Shown here: positions 43,969 to 55,030 of the stretch, in pieces
Position numbering within the stretch: the stretch's first letter is position 1
Layout: the number at the start of each line of letters is the position of its first letter
Assembly: GCA_019059635.1 (NCBI GenBank)
Contig: JAGVRJ010000007.1
Span: 1,674,001 to 1,738,000 of the forward strand
Reading direction: 5' to 3'
Source of the DNA: Proales similis
Lineage: Eukaryota > Rotifera > Eurotatoria > Ploima > Proalidae
DNA: 64,000 bases
Position numbers and translations under genes: made by a program
Notes under the pieces: model-generated
The model's input: the letters and a program-made list of their open reading frames with translations, nothing else
What the model was told of the DNA's origin: nothing
The model's database searches: none

Positions 43969-46200
43969 TCATTTGAGGGCGTCCATGTTCTGCATGATGT
44001 ATTCGAGCTTTTTCGGGTCGTTGTAAAAATAGACAAACAGGTCGCGTTGGATGCGCAGTCTCTGGTTGGTTTTCAGCTTGTTCTGCGCCATTTCATACGG
44101 AGCGAGAATTTTAGAGGTGAACTCTCTTTGCAGCTGCTTGCTGGCCTCTTCGAGCGCGTTGAGTTTCAGCTCCAACGCTTTGGGCAGCTTCAAGTTAATT
44201 CTACTCAAGTCAAGATCGCGTCTCTCACGCCTGTTTGTTTTTTCCTCGTACAAGAAAGCCATCGAGTCATGAACCATTTTCTCCGCTTGAGATAGCATTT
44301 CTTTGAGCCGCTGATGCGTGTCTTGCCCACTTGCGTCGTTCAATTTCTCTTCCAAGCGCTTAAAAGTGGCCAAGTTGTCGGCGAGATCGAGTGATACATC
44401 GATTCGCAAATCGCTACTCCCACTGCCGTAATTGCTGTTCAAGCAAAGCGATTTAAGCGATATGATCAAATACTGATTGAGAATTCGATTAACTATAGAC
44501 TCGCCGACCATCGAGCAGTCTCCTTGCGCGCTCTCTTGCTGAACAGTGCCGCCCAACAACATCATATCTTGAATGTTTGTTCTGTCGTGATAAGAGTTGG
44601 AGATCAAATGCAATCGCTTCAGTTTGTTCAAGCGACTCGGCGAGCCGGAGACAAAGCTCGTCTGGGTGGTGTTTGCTGCGTTCAACTTGGTCGATGAGAA
44701 TAAATTGCTTGTCGAGTTGGAGAACGAGTGAAAGCTTTTTTTAAACTGATTTGTAAAATTCAACGAGGTCGTGTTCGCTTCCGGACACTGATTGGCCGAT
44801 GCGGCGGTTGTGGCCAGCTCGTTGATTAGCCACTCCATGTCGGCGCCAATCGCCTCCAGTTTATCTAACTTGCACATTTGCAGACTAGCCAACGATCTAA
44901 CACGATCTCGCTGTTTTTCAATCAGTTTCTCCATCTTCTGATGCATAGAGTGCACAAGATTGGCCTCAATAAGCTTTTTGTTAAGTGCTGGCAGCCAGAC
45001 TTCGACTATTTTTAGACTAGATAGCTCAAATATCGATTTAATTATCCTCTTGCTCAGCGCCTTGCATTTCTCGTTCAGCTCTTTTGTCTGCGCTTCGTTT
45101 TGTTCTATTTGCGTGGCGATTAGCCGATGCCGATTGTCGGTCGACTGAATTTGAAAGAACTGCTCGAAATTCTCCATTATGTACATGAGCTGCTCCCATT
45201 GGCACTTGGCCATTTCACACTCCAGCCTCGAGCTGAACCAGTCGCTCATCAGCTTTGGATAAGCTCTCACCGAAAGTCGGAGGCTGTTCTGCATTTCCAT
45301 GAGCCGGCCCGAGCTGCTCTTCTCCTTGACACTCTCGTTCAGATCGTCAGTTTGGCCAAAATTGATCGATTTCATTTGATCGAGATTGTCAAGGTCCGGC
45401 TCAAAGTAAATGACTTTTTTACAATTGTCCATCAGCTTCTTTTCACCCTGCACATAGCAGTCGAATTGGCCCTCATCGCCCAAGAATCGCAGCTGAAAGC
45501 ATTTGCTGTTGTCCGAGTCGGTCAGTTTGGTCTGCAGCTCGATGAATCGCTTTTTCGCTTCATTCTCTAAATCTGCCTGCGTGCAGCTCAATATGCTTCG
45601 TCTTTCCTCGTACTCTCTCAGCTTGGCGTTCACACTTTCCTCTTTGGCTCTAAACTGCTCGAGCTCTCTTGTCAAATAGACTTCCTCGTCCTTGCATCTT
45701 TCTATTTGCTCGACGTAGAACTCAATCTGCTTTTGGCGAAATTCGATCTCTTTCTCAATACTTTGAACATCTTGTTCAACACCGGCGTCTGAGTCAATAT
45801 CGAGCCGAGTGAGCTCCAGCAGAGCTTCTAGCTTCTCCTCACATTCGATTATCTGGCCTCGTTTTGCTTTCTCGCTGAACCTGTCCAGCTCGCTCTGAGT
45901 TAATATGCAGCTCGAGTCGACATTCTGCAGGAACCAGTCAATAAACGGCTTCGTGTCGGCCAGGTCGAACACGTAGCTGAAACTGCTCGGCTCAAATTTG
46001 TCTATCTGCTCAAAGCCCGACTCTTTGAGCAGTTTGAAAAATATTTCCGACTTTTCTTGGTTGTTCATCGCACCGCTGCAATGCTTATGCACAAGCGCAC
46101 AATGCTCATTCATCAAAACCGAGCAGAACGAAGCTGTTCGCTCGCCCCTCTGATTGTCTAGTGATGAATCAAAGCTCTCTTTTCTTTTTTTCTTGCTCAA
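43969..46200 (-). CDS. HAUS3: Augmin (HAUS) complex subunit 3
   Basis: One exon, 743 residues. Augmin recruits gamma-tubulin to spindle microtubules for branching nucleation. The N-terminal globular element resembles HAUS3 (GFEQIDKFEPSSFSYVFD, then FIDWFLQNVDSSCILTQSEL), followed by long coiled coils, and the C-terminus has the diagnostic RDLFVYFYNDPKKLEYIMQNM. It is longer than human HAUS3 (603), partly because of an N-terminal extension: an internal Met at residue 45 (MNNQEKSEI) aligns better with the family start, so translation may begin there (46068). Polar Ser/Thr/Asn-rich stretches between coiled coils (about residues 475-560) add further length. Like RBM25 it lacks introns. Poly(A) signal on the minus strand at 43865-43860. 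Confidence 0.85.
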   Translation of the reverse strand: MSKKKRKESFDSSLDNQRGERTASFCSVLMNEHCALVHKHCSGAMNNQEKSEIFFKLLKESGFEQIDKFEPSSFSYVFDLADTKPFIDWFLQNVDSSCILTQSELDRFSEKAKRGQIIECEEKLEALLELTRLDIDSDAGVEQDVQSIEKEIEFRQKQIEFYVEQIERCKDEEVYLTRELEQFRAKEESVNAKLREYEERRSILSCTQADLENEAKKRFIELQTKLTDSDNSKCFQLRFLGDEGQFDCYVQGEKKLMDNCKKVIYFEPDLDNLDQMKSINFGQTDDLNESVKEKSSSGRLMEMQNSLRLSVRAYPKLMSDWFSSRLECEMAKCQWEQLMYIMENFEQFFQIQSTDNRHRLIATQIEQNEAQTKELNEKCKALSKRIIKSIFELSSLKIVEVWLPALNKKLIEANLVHSMHQKMEKLIEKQRDRVRSLASLQMCKLDKLEAIGADMEWLINELATTAASANQCPEANTTSLNFTNQFKKSFHSFSNSTSNLFSSTKLNAANTTQTSFVSGSPSRLNKLKRLHLISNSYHDRTNIQDMMLLGGTVQQESAQGDCSMVGESIVNRILNQYLIISLKSLCLNSNYGSGSSDLRIDVSLDLADNLATFKRLEEKLNDASGQDTHQRLKEMLSQAEKMVHDSMAFLYEEKTNRRERRDLDLSRINLKLPKALELKLNALEEASKQLQREFTSKILAPYEMAQNKLKTNQRLRIQRDLFVYFYNDPKKLEYIMQNMDALK

Positions 46201-46290
46201 ATGACAATTTTCTCTTTAGTTCTTTATTTTCACTCGATTTCTGGAATTTCTTTTTTTTTCTTTAATTAATTCATTTCTCCTTCCCTGCCG

Positions 46291-46314
46291 CTCTCTCTCT
46301 CTCTCTCTCTCTCT
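46291..46314. repeat. (CT)12 microsatellite
   Basis: Uninterrupted CT run about 90 bp upstream of the HAUS3 start. Confidence 0.95.
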
Positions 46315-47980
46315 GGTTGCTTCTCTTGACTTGTCGTTTTCTTTTCCTATTTTGCATCGCTGATGCAATATTTTGATCAATCGAGACCGACCTTCTACTC
46401 TGCAAAATAGGGCCAGTGATAGGCTCTAGAAAGTTAAATTCTCATCTACAAGCATCAACAAGCCAATAAGAGTGAACCAAAGCCCTGCACACAAACAAGC
46501 GCGCCCTGAGTTGAACGATTTTATTTTTGCACGCCAATGGCAACAAAATTGATTGAGAAAAGAAGCAAACGAGAAGGTCAAGAAACGAGATCAGTCAAAT
46601 GTACACCATTGAATGGAAATACGAGCAGACCGCGCTGGCCCTTTTCGGACGATTGATGAAGAGAGCGGCCGATTTCTGCACCTAATTATTAACTCGATCT
46701 GTGTGTGTGTGTAGATGGGCGTTTCAAGTCAATGCGATTATGTAATGAGCAGATTCGCGCATGACTAAAGCCATACTTGTTCGAGCTGCTCGAGCACTAA
46801 GTTTAAGATCCCACCACCTATTTGGTTTCGAGTGGAGCTTTTACTTTGGCATTTTTTTTTTCTCTTTAAAGTTTTTATTACGCCTATGCAGCTCGATGGC
46901 TTGCTTGCCAACTGGTTCGCCCGACCAACCTTTTTCTGATCAATTTGTCCATTCACTTCACGCACGCGTATCACATGGCCTGATTTAAATGAGAATAGAC
47001 GAAACAAGATCGGCACTTGAGACGCAAGTTAGAGACGTGCGCTAAGTGTTTACACGCTCCATCCACCTCTCTCTCTCTCTCTCTGTCGGACCCCCTCTTT
47101 CTCATTTAACTCTGGTTTGATGCTTGCCGGCCATTTCGCTCGACTGAATTGAAATTAATTTTTTCGTTTTTGTTGTTGTTGTTTAGGCAAGAGCCATCTG
47201 AGCAGTGGAAGTTGCAGTGTAATTTGAGCGGTTTCAGGGCAGAAAAGAATCAAAGCAAAACAAACGCTCTTGAAGCCTAAAGCGTAGTTGCTGATCCACC
47301 GCTGCTCTTGTGCTAGCGCTCTTCTTGCCCGTGCTGCATCTGTGGCCCGTGTCCATAGACCCGGCTAGGCAATCTGTTTCTGCTTCTCTGCCTAAATGGG
47401 CGAAGCTTTCAGTCTAACGTTCGATATTGAGCCAGCAAGCAAAGGCAGCAATGAGCAAATTGCTCGCTTAAATGGGTCCATCTCGCTCGCATTCTCAATT
47501 ATCTGAGTCTAATTCTCTCTCTCACTTGCTTGCTTTCACATGCACGCGTCTGGCTCGGTTTATTTTCGTCGAAACTGCACTTTACTTCTTCTAGCCGAGC
47601 CTCGATGTGAATTATTAAAACATTTCCGTTTTCAAGTTCGAACAAATCAAACTCGTCAGACATTGCTCTTAATCGTCGGGCGCTCAATGTTGGCCTGACT
47701 TTTTCCAAAAACAACTTGCTGGATATTAGCATGCGGAATCGCACTAAGCGCCAAAGCATTTGGCAAATTTGCTCGATTTAGTCAGGTCAGAATATTGAGC
47801 GAACAATGGCCAAGCTGCATGAGATTTATTGCAAGCGAGTTGTCTAGTCGGCCGCCGCTTCCTTGCTCTCATCGATCCGTCGGGAAAGATGCTAATCATA
47901 AAGCCAAAGTGTCTTCCTTTCTTATGATTGATGGCCTCATAAAATTCATTTGTTTTTATCGTCCTCGTCATGATGATCGT

Positions 47981-47998
47981 CATCATCATCATCATCAT
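47981..47998. repeat. (CAT)6 microsatellite
   Basis: Pure CAT triplet run. On the other strand it gives a false poly-Met frame. Confidence 0.95.
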
Positions 47999-49554
47999 TT
48001 GGGGTTATTAACGTCGGCCCTCATTAATGAATTGTCTTTTTCGTTCGCTTAATTCTATTCGTGAATTGCATACTTGCAGTTTTTTTCGCTTCCCCTTAGA
48101 TGCCCGAGACTATTATTTCCGTGTAATACGTGTCGAGGTTTAGATTACCGCTCACCGCTTAAGCGTGTTTGTGCACGACGAGAGAGTGAGGCGAGCAATA
48201 CAAAAGCAAATCGAAGCAAGGCAAGCAAACATTGACTAAAGCCCCCAGCTCGAGTATTGAGTGAAAACAAGCGCTGGCCTATTCGACCTCTTGAACCGAT
48301 TCTTGCAGGCAAACTGCACGAGTAAGGCAAGAGCAGCGAGCTAGAGAAAGAGGCCGAAGGAGACATAGACCAAATGAGTGAGACAGAGAGAGAGAAAGAG
48401 GCCCCTCACAACCAGAGTGAAAATAATTTTGACGAGCAGCTGAGGAGGTGATGGTCGGATAAATTCGGGCCTTAACCACCCGAGGACTGTTGGGCCCCAT
48501 TGAAGACGATACTCGACAATTGGATTCTTATTTACTCAAAGGCCAAAGGTTGGATTCATTGGGGTCGCTCCGAATGCGGCAACAATCGCATTGAGTAGAT
48601 AACGAACGACGGCTTAGCACCGCTTGCCTGGCCCCTGACGAGTGTTGTGGCGACGGTGGCGGCAGTTGCGGCGCGCTCGCCTAATAAAATCGCGGCCACT
48701 CTTATTATTCTTGCACATTATAATTAGCCCAAGTTTCGAACGCACTCGTAGGCGGTCGTCGACGAGCAAGCTATTCGCGCCCGCACTGCACGCGCCCTTC
48801 TCCTCATCGTTTATGTGTTTGTGTGCGCACAGTGAGGGTGTGCTCAATTTTGAAAATGTTGAACATGTAAATTACAATCATCATAAGTTCGTCATTTTTT
48901 ATTATAATTTTGCATCCTCTCCATCCGCGAATACATTTTCCCATTCACTTTAGCGAATGGGTACAACACTGCCACGATGCGTGCGTTGGCTTTTGTTTAC
49001 GTTTAGTATAAGAAGAGTGACCGGCTAGTTTAGACAGCTGCCCTGCCTGCCTGATTGAGTGTCGACCGGGCGGTCAACTCGACCTTGCTTCAACGCACAC
49101 GCACATACATTTAGCGGGCATAAACAGATCCTGGCCGCCTCTCTCTCTGCTATTCTAGTTTATTGCAGTTGCGCAACAGAGAAACAGAGCTGATTGCTTT
49201 TATGGCCACACATTCGCTGCTCTTGCAAGTCTCGTTTCTTTTTGTCTCTCTTTTTATTTGCCACCAGCCTTCTCAGTTTTCTGCTTTTGTTTCTTTCAGT
49301 TAACCTGAACAAATTTGCTCGAGTGAGTGTTGCTTGTCGTCTTGTTGCGCAAACAATTTGCATCTAATTTACATCGTTCATAATCTTTTAAAATGAAAAA
49401 TGCCTCACTCACTCGTTCGTTGGAAAGCATTTAGATTTTGACAGTGCGAGCAGCAGAGAGCTCAAGACTCTTTTAGGTGCCGAGCAAAGGAAAGAACTTG
49501 GATAAGGAAGGCCATGTTGGGCATGTTGGTGTGATGGCCTAAGAGAACGCCGAT

Positions 49555-52500
49555 ATGAACAAGACAACGTCATTTTCAAAAGTAACTTTCGGCCACTTTA
49601 AGCAGTCACTGCAGTTCTCTTTACTAATTGGCTGCTGCTATTCGTTTCAAAATAAAACAGATATCGGCCATTCGCAACAACCCGTCGGACAGAGCCATAA
49701 TTCATCCGATTCAAGCAGCTGACGAGGACGCCGAGTTGTACCATTCGTCTAATGCCGACCGCATACAATCGCTATTTCTCGACTCGATAAACGAAAAAAG
49801 CGTCGACGCGGCGAGCAAATCGAGTCTAAATGCAACAAAGAGTTGGCGCTCAGAGTCAAACCTATTCGCCGATAGCCATGATTTAATTGAACAAATATAC
49901 CAAGCCGGAAGCGACGTCGAGTATGACGATGCCGAACCGATGGGTATACTAAACTCGGAGCTACTTCAATTCAGCAACCATTCTGCTTTGTTCAAGCCGC
50001 TGGAGCAGAGCATGAATATTTCTAACTGGGAGGCGAACACGGGCGCCAAGCGACTCGTGCCTGACATTTACGAGCTGACGAGTAAAAACTACACGCTGGC
50101 TTATGACAAGCCGTCGCGCGCGCAACTATCGTCCAACTTGTGGAGAGAGCGAGCCGTTCTAGACGAGTCGGCCATGGACGAAAGCCTTTTGAACTGGTCG
50201 ATGCGATTGAGCGAGCGCCGGTCACAGTCTCGCTCACCAGTGCCGCCCAATTTCTCTCATTCAATCTCGTCGAACAGTGTTGGCCTCGCCGACTCCTCGC
50301 GGCCGTCCACAACCTCTTGGGGCAAATTAAAGCACTCCAAGTCGAGCTACACAAATATGCAAATGGACACCAGTCGAACATCGTCACCTCTATTCGATCT
50401 TTACTCGGCCAGACTTCGCGACCGACACATATCGAACCAGCCGAAGAAAACTTCATTTTCTCAGCTCCGTTCTAAATCTGAGATGCAGGTGGCCGAACAA
50501 AATGCACCTGTGCCACCAGCACGCCACGCTAAAAAGTCGATCGGCATACAGCACGTCCCGAATGTTGCTCAAGCGTCCGGCGTCGGTCAGGCTGGCCATG
50601 CTGGTGAATCCATTGTTTACATGATCGTCGACGGCAAAAAGGGCAAGCGACTGCTCGAGCAAATGGTCCGGTTCGGAAAGGTTCGGCAAAGTCAAAGCAT
50701 TTCACGTTCGAAGTGTTCGCTTCCGGATTTGACCTTTCTAAATGACTACTCGGCTAAATCAAGTGCGCTCGCGGCCAACCAGGAGCGAACAATTGAAGAG
50801 GAAAAAGTCACCAGTCAGAATTTAGGAGCCGAGCGACAGGCCGAAACGAATAAACGCAAAACTCTCAAATCAATCAAACGCTACCGACAAATAAAACAAA
50901 ACACGGAACCGATCAATCCGGGTGCAGAGGCGCCGGTCGAAAAAGGTCTTACAGGCCGGAAACAGCCATTGAAATCGTGCCTCAAGCGACGCGATGCCAA
51001 CCTGCCGCCTGTCTGCGAGGCATTTAAAGCCAGCCTCATGTTCGTGCCGGCCGTCGGCCATTTGTTCACATGTGACCAAGGCTCGTGTACAAGATACTGC
51101 TATTACAACAATTTGGAGCGAAATCGTCGCATGAAAGGCTTCTTGCGACTTGTTCGAGACGAGCAAATGGCCGATCTAGTCGAAGACGAGGAGGACGATT
51201 TCGAGCATGATTTAATGAGCGCCGGCTCTAGCCAAGAGGCGGCACAGCTGACCAATCCGGCCGCTAGCTGCCAGGCTGGTGCACTCAGCAAGTCTGAGAG
51301 CGATTTAAGATTCAGAAAATCGGTCAGTTTCAACTCGAAAAGCAATCAAAAGCAAATCACGCCGTCGTCTACCTCGTCTTCTGATCGATCCAAGTCCTGT
51401 GCGGCGGCGCCTGCTCTTCAATACGAAAACCTGATCGCCATGCTCAACTCGGCTCGCTTGCCGCACAGTAAAACCAGTGTGGACGTGAAGAAAGCGCCAG
51501 TGGCCAAACGAGCCACGATCGCTCGGGCTCAGACCGAATTGATATTCAGACCGCCGGCCATCTACTCTGATAATCCAAAGTCACTGCTTATCGAGGCCGA
51601 CCAGCTGTCGATAGCCAGCCTGAGCGAAAGTCCGCCGAGTGAATTCAAGTTTTCGGACGAAGAAAACGACGAGAGTCCAGTCAAGGCGATACCGCTAAAT
51701 TCGACGCCTGTGCTGGCTAAAAAGGCCACCAACAGCCGAGACGGCTCACTGATTAGAGTCGAGCAGATCAAAGAAGTCAACAAGTCGAACGAGAACAAGC
51801 AGCACAAGAAGCGACACTTTCACAAAATCCTGCTCAAAGACTCGAATCGTAAGTTTCTGAATTTATTCTTTGCCAACCACTGCTGCTGCGAATCAGAATC
51901 GATCGTTTTGTAATCAAAATTTCATCTGCAATCAGTTCTCTCATTCACATCTCTCTGCCATCTATTTGATCCAATCAATCAATTTTAGACTTTTTTGGCC
52001 TCTTTTTAAATCAATGAGAAGGCAGAATTCGCCACATGCTTTTCGCTTTGTTTGAGCTAATTATCGATCGGTCATGAAAATGGCTGCTTACATCGGACCA
52101 GGTCCGATCTAAAACCAAAACTGAACAAACTTCTCTCGTCGACAAATTGATTTGAAAATACTATTTCTTCGTTTCAGTGAACAACATGAAGGAGATTCTG
52201 CTTGAGATGAAGCAAAGCCAACAGCGAGCGTTGTTGTCACAGTGCAAGCAGATGCCTGTCTCCTGCTCGTCGTCGTACGGCTCAAGTGCAAGCAATGGCT
52301 CCCAAGGCTCCTCGGGCGAAATGAGAGAGTTGGTCGAGAAGCTGGCCCTGTGTCTCTTCGAGTTCCTGCGCCACGGACTTAAGCCGCTCAAGCCCGAAGA
52401 GTTTAACGAGCAGCAAATTCAACTGCCGCAGAGCAACTTTTCCACTTTGAGCAAGCACCATTCAAATCTGAATCTGCATCATCAGTCGCAGCAGCAGCAG

Positions 52501-53523
52501 CAGTCTGTTGCTTCCAACTCGCCGATGAGCTTCCGAAGTCAAAAGCTTCCCGAGTCGAACTATCTAACATCGACATTTTCTCAATACACTCAAATTTGGA
52601 ATCTGATCGAGCAGACAATGAACTACAATCTGACACTCGAAACATTGAGCTCGACCAATCAAGTATTCTACTTGCCAAAAGAAGCCTACTCGAAAATGTT
52701 CCAGGAGATTAACCGGCACGCGAATAGCACCACTCAGACCTACCTGATCGACTCGGGCGTAAACACGTCGCAGCTGAGACGCAAGCATCACTTTATGGTC
52801 TTGCTCATGAGTCTAAGGTTCAAATTTCAGCTCTTTCTCGTCAATCTGCTCAACTATCGACAGTTGGCCAACTGGTTCGAGTTTTTGAATCGAGAGCGAA
52901 CTCTCCTCCGCAGCTATTACGACCTGAAGCCGCTGAAGACGTTCGGCGGCGACAGCGGCATGGGCGAATTGACCACCAACTCGAGCTCTTTCTCCTCCAA
53001 CTCGTCGTCTATGGACCAGTCGTTCACACTCAGCTCGTTGACAAATGTGTCCATATTTGAAAACGACGAATACTTTTCCTACTTTCACAAGCTGCTGCAA
53101 GAGTTCAGCTATGTTGACTTTAATCTAAAAATAGAAGCAACGAGCAGCAGCACCGGCGACAACAAGTCGTCGAGTCTGTCGCAAGCGCAAAGCATGAGAA
53201 CAATTGGCCAAGAGACGAAAGACGAAGCTCATCACAAAAGCAGCGGCCAATTGAATAAATCCGGTTCGAATGGAAACAATTCGCACAGTAGCTTCAATCT
53301 GAAAAGTCTGTCCAAAAATATCAAATCGTGGTTTAGTACAAATTTGAACAGCTCGAACGGTGCCAATGGAAGCAATCAGGTCCACGCCAACCTAGAGCAC
53401 AAAAACGCTGCACATACCCTGAACAAATGCGAGAAAAAGACCAAGAAGAAGCAGAACTCGACAAGCGAGCAGCTGGTCAAAAACTCAATATCCGAGCCGA
53501 GCATATGTGAATTGGTCAACTAG
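49555..53523 (+). CDS. RUSC/iporin-like RUN-domain protein
   Basis: Three exons: 49555-49581, 49661-51848, 52178-53523 (1,186 residues). The first exon is only 27 bp (ATG to GTAACT donor) and is inferred because the long second frame has no ATG of its own near its 5' end. The bulk is Ser-rich and disordered. A conserved-looking block lies near residues 455-520 (FVPAVGHLFTCD, CTRYCYYNNLERNRRMKGF). The C-terminal half (about 785-1045) looks like a RUN domain of the RUSC1/RUSC2 type: LALCLFEFLRHGLKPLKPEEF, then IWNLIEQTM and LLNYRQLANWFEFLNRERTLL. RUSC proteins link Rab1/Rab35 or AP-4 vesicles to transport. No SH3 domain, which human RUSC proteins have at the C-terminus, is visible. The second intron (329 bp) is the longest coding intron found here. 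Confidence 0.6.
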
Positions 53524-54147
53524 CTGACTAATCGACTCAATCCGACTCTACCGATCTGAACATCAGAAAGTTGAATTTTTTTTCTGTAGGCAAACAAACG
53601 ATCGAGCTTTTGGTCGTTTTAAATGTGAATTATGAGATTCAGCCACTTGTTGATCTGATAGGAAAACAACTCGAATTTTAATTCAATTGAAAAAATCGAT
53701 GCATCGAAACCCTTTTAGCTAAATTTGCTTCTTCTCTCTTGAGAGAATCGTTTGATCTGATGCAGCTCTCTCGATGTCCAACTCACTCAAAAGTTAATAA
53801 TCTTCTCTATTCTTATAAAACGAATCTAATTAAAAATAAAATCTGTTCGATTGCGAGCATTTAATTTAAAAAAAAGACTTCAATTCAATTGGAAAAGTGA
53901 ATTCAAGAGTTGAATGATCGCGCTGGTCATTTGGCCAGACGGATGAAGATAGCGAGCAAGTCAACAAAGAGTGCAAAGTTGCGTCTAATTTATGATAATT
54001 ATGGAAAGAAAATTCGCTCGTTTATCGTCGTTGAATGTGAAACACGAATGAGTTGGCGAGGACAATTGAAAGAGACAGGCAGTCGAATCTGTATTTTAGA
54101 ACAGCTTTACTCAGCAGCTTCCGTTCTAGAGAATTAGCCACCAAGCG
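53524..54147. other. Spacer between the RUSC-like gene and SRP19
   Basis: 624 bp, AT-rich, containing the 3' untranslated region of the upstream gene (AATAAA near 53835). A 75-codon frame at 53910-54137 has no recognisable content. Confidence 0.5.
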
Positions 54148-54720
54148 ATGTTGTCACTCAACCGACGCGAGAGAAACGCCAATCCCAACGTGGGCTCATT
54201 CGGCCCCGACCGCAAACACAGTGAAAAGTCACGCTGGATGGTTGTCTATCCGGCTTACATCAACAGCAGGCGAAAGATTTGCGAGGGCCGCTTGATATCG
54301 GCCGAGAAAGCGGTCGAAAATCCGACTCTGGCCGAAATTCATGATGTGCTTGTAAATGCCGGTCTGAAAGTCGAAGTCGAGCCGGCCAAGGTTCATCCCA
54401 GAGAACCGAACAAATACGAAATGTACGCCCGAGGACGCTTGCGCGTTCATTTGAAAAACGATGACGGCTCTCCGGCCAATCCGAATTTCCCAAATCGTGA
54501 GTACTCGGCGCATTTCACTTCTCCTCACTCTTTCTTATTTTTTTCGAACAAAACAAAACGCTCGACAGGCAAAGCCGTGTTTCTCTACGCGGCCGAGACA
54601 ATTCCGAAACTGAAGACGAGAAGTGCGGCTGCGCGACAAGCATCTGCCTCTCAACAACCAGCTCAGCAGGCATCTGCATCTCAAGCGTCGAAAAGTAAGA
54701 AAAGCAACAAAAAGCGTTAA
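54148..54720 (+). CDS. SRP19: Signal recognition particle 19 kDa protein
   Basis: Two exons: 54148-54496 and 54569-54720 (166 residues; human 144). SRP19 binds helices 6 and 8 of SRP RNA and primes SRP54 loading. The fold-defining sequence is clear: RWMVVYPAYINSRRK, EGRLISAEKAVENPTL, then KYEMYARGRLRVHLKND and, across the splice, FPNRKAVFLYAAETIPKLK. The basic C-terminal tail (KSKKSNKKR) is typical. The 72 bp intron (54497-54568) is a multiple of three with no stop, so the unspliced mRNA also encodes a continuous protein with 24 extra residues; the family alignment shows it must be removed. AATAAA at 54755-54760. Confidence 0.95.
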   Translation: MLSLNRRERNANPNVGSFGPDRKHSEKSRWMVVYPAYINSRRKICEGRLISAEKAVENPTLAEIHDVLVNAGLKVEVEPAKVHPREPNKYEMYARGRLRVHLKNDDGSPANPNFPNREYSAHFTSPHSFLFFSNKTKRSTGKAVFLYAAETIPKLKTRSAAARQASASQQPAQQASASQASKSKKSNKKR

Positions 54721-55030
54721 TATTCAATACGGGCCGTTTCTGTTTGTTTATTCGAATAAAATATTGATCGAGCTCGATGTCTGGATGTTCTGGTAGAGTG
54801 GTTCGCTCTTGGTTTTTTGAATAAACTGCCGTCTAAGGTCAAATCAAGGCAAAAACTGACTGAGCCGGAAAGCGTTTAGGGAGACGAGGCACATTTATTT
54901 TGCATCGCCTATTAAGACAATCGAAAGGCGCCCGCTTTATGCGCATTATTATGGGCAATTATTCGCCTCTTGTCGGCAATCAGTTAAATTGCACTTTCTC
55001 CGCAGTCAAAGTTTAGTTGAGCGAGCAGCG
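54721..55030. other. Spacer between SRP19 and the ankyrin/SOCS gene
   Basis: 310 bp with the SRP19 poly(A) signal (54755-54760) and the 5' region of the next gene. The frame upstream of 55031 stays open to 54989 without an ATG, and CGCAG before 55006 could be a 5' acceptor. Confidence 0.4.

Larger units (their letters stand above)
46201..49554. other. 3.35 kb gene-free region between HAUS3 and the RUSC-like gene
   Basis: No supported gene. It is rich in simple sequence: (CT)n at 46291-46314 and 47067-47084, a TG run near 46700, (CAT)6 at 47981-47998, GTT repeats near 47171. It lies between the divergent starts of HAUS3 (-) and the RUN-domain gene (+), so it must include both promoters. I looked for conserved microRNA seeds and tRNA boxes and found none. 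Confidence 0.5.

Noticed and set aside
47744-47998. Minus-strand frame beginning with a run of Met
   Set aside because: Product of the (CAT)6 microsatellite; the rest has no protein-like pattern.
46201-49554. Search for further conserved microRNAs and tRNA genes in the large gaps
   Set aside because: No seed-and-hairpin pair for conserved families and no A/B box combination was found by eye; a covariance-model scan would be decisive.
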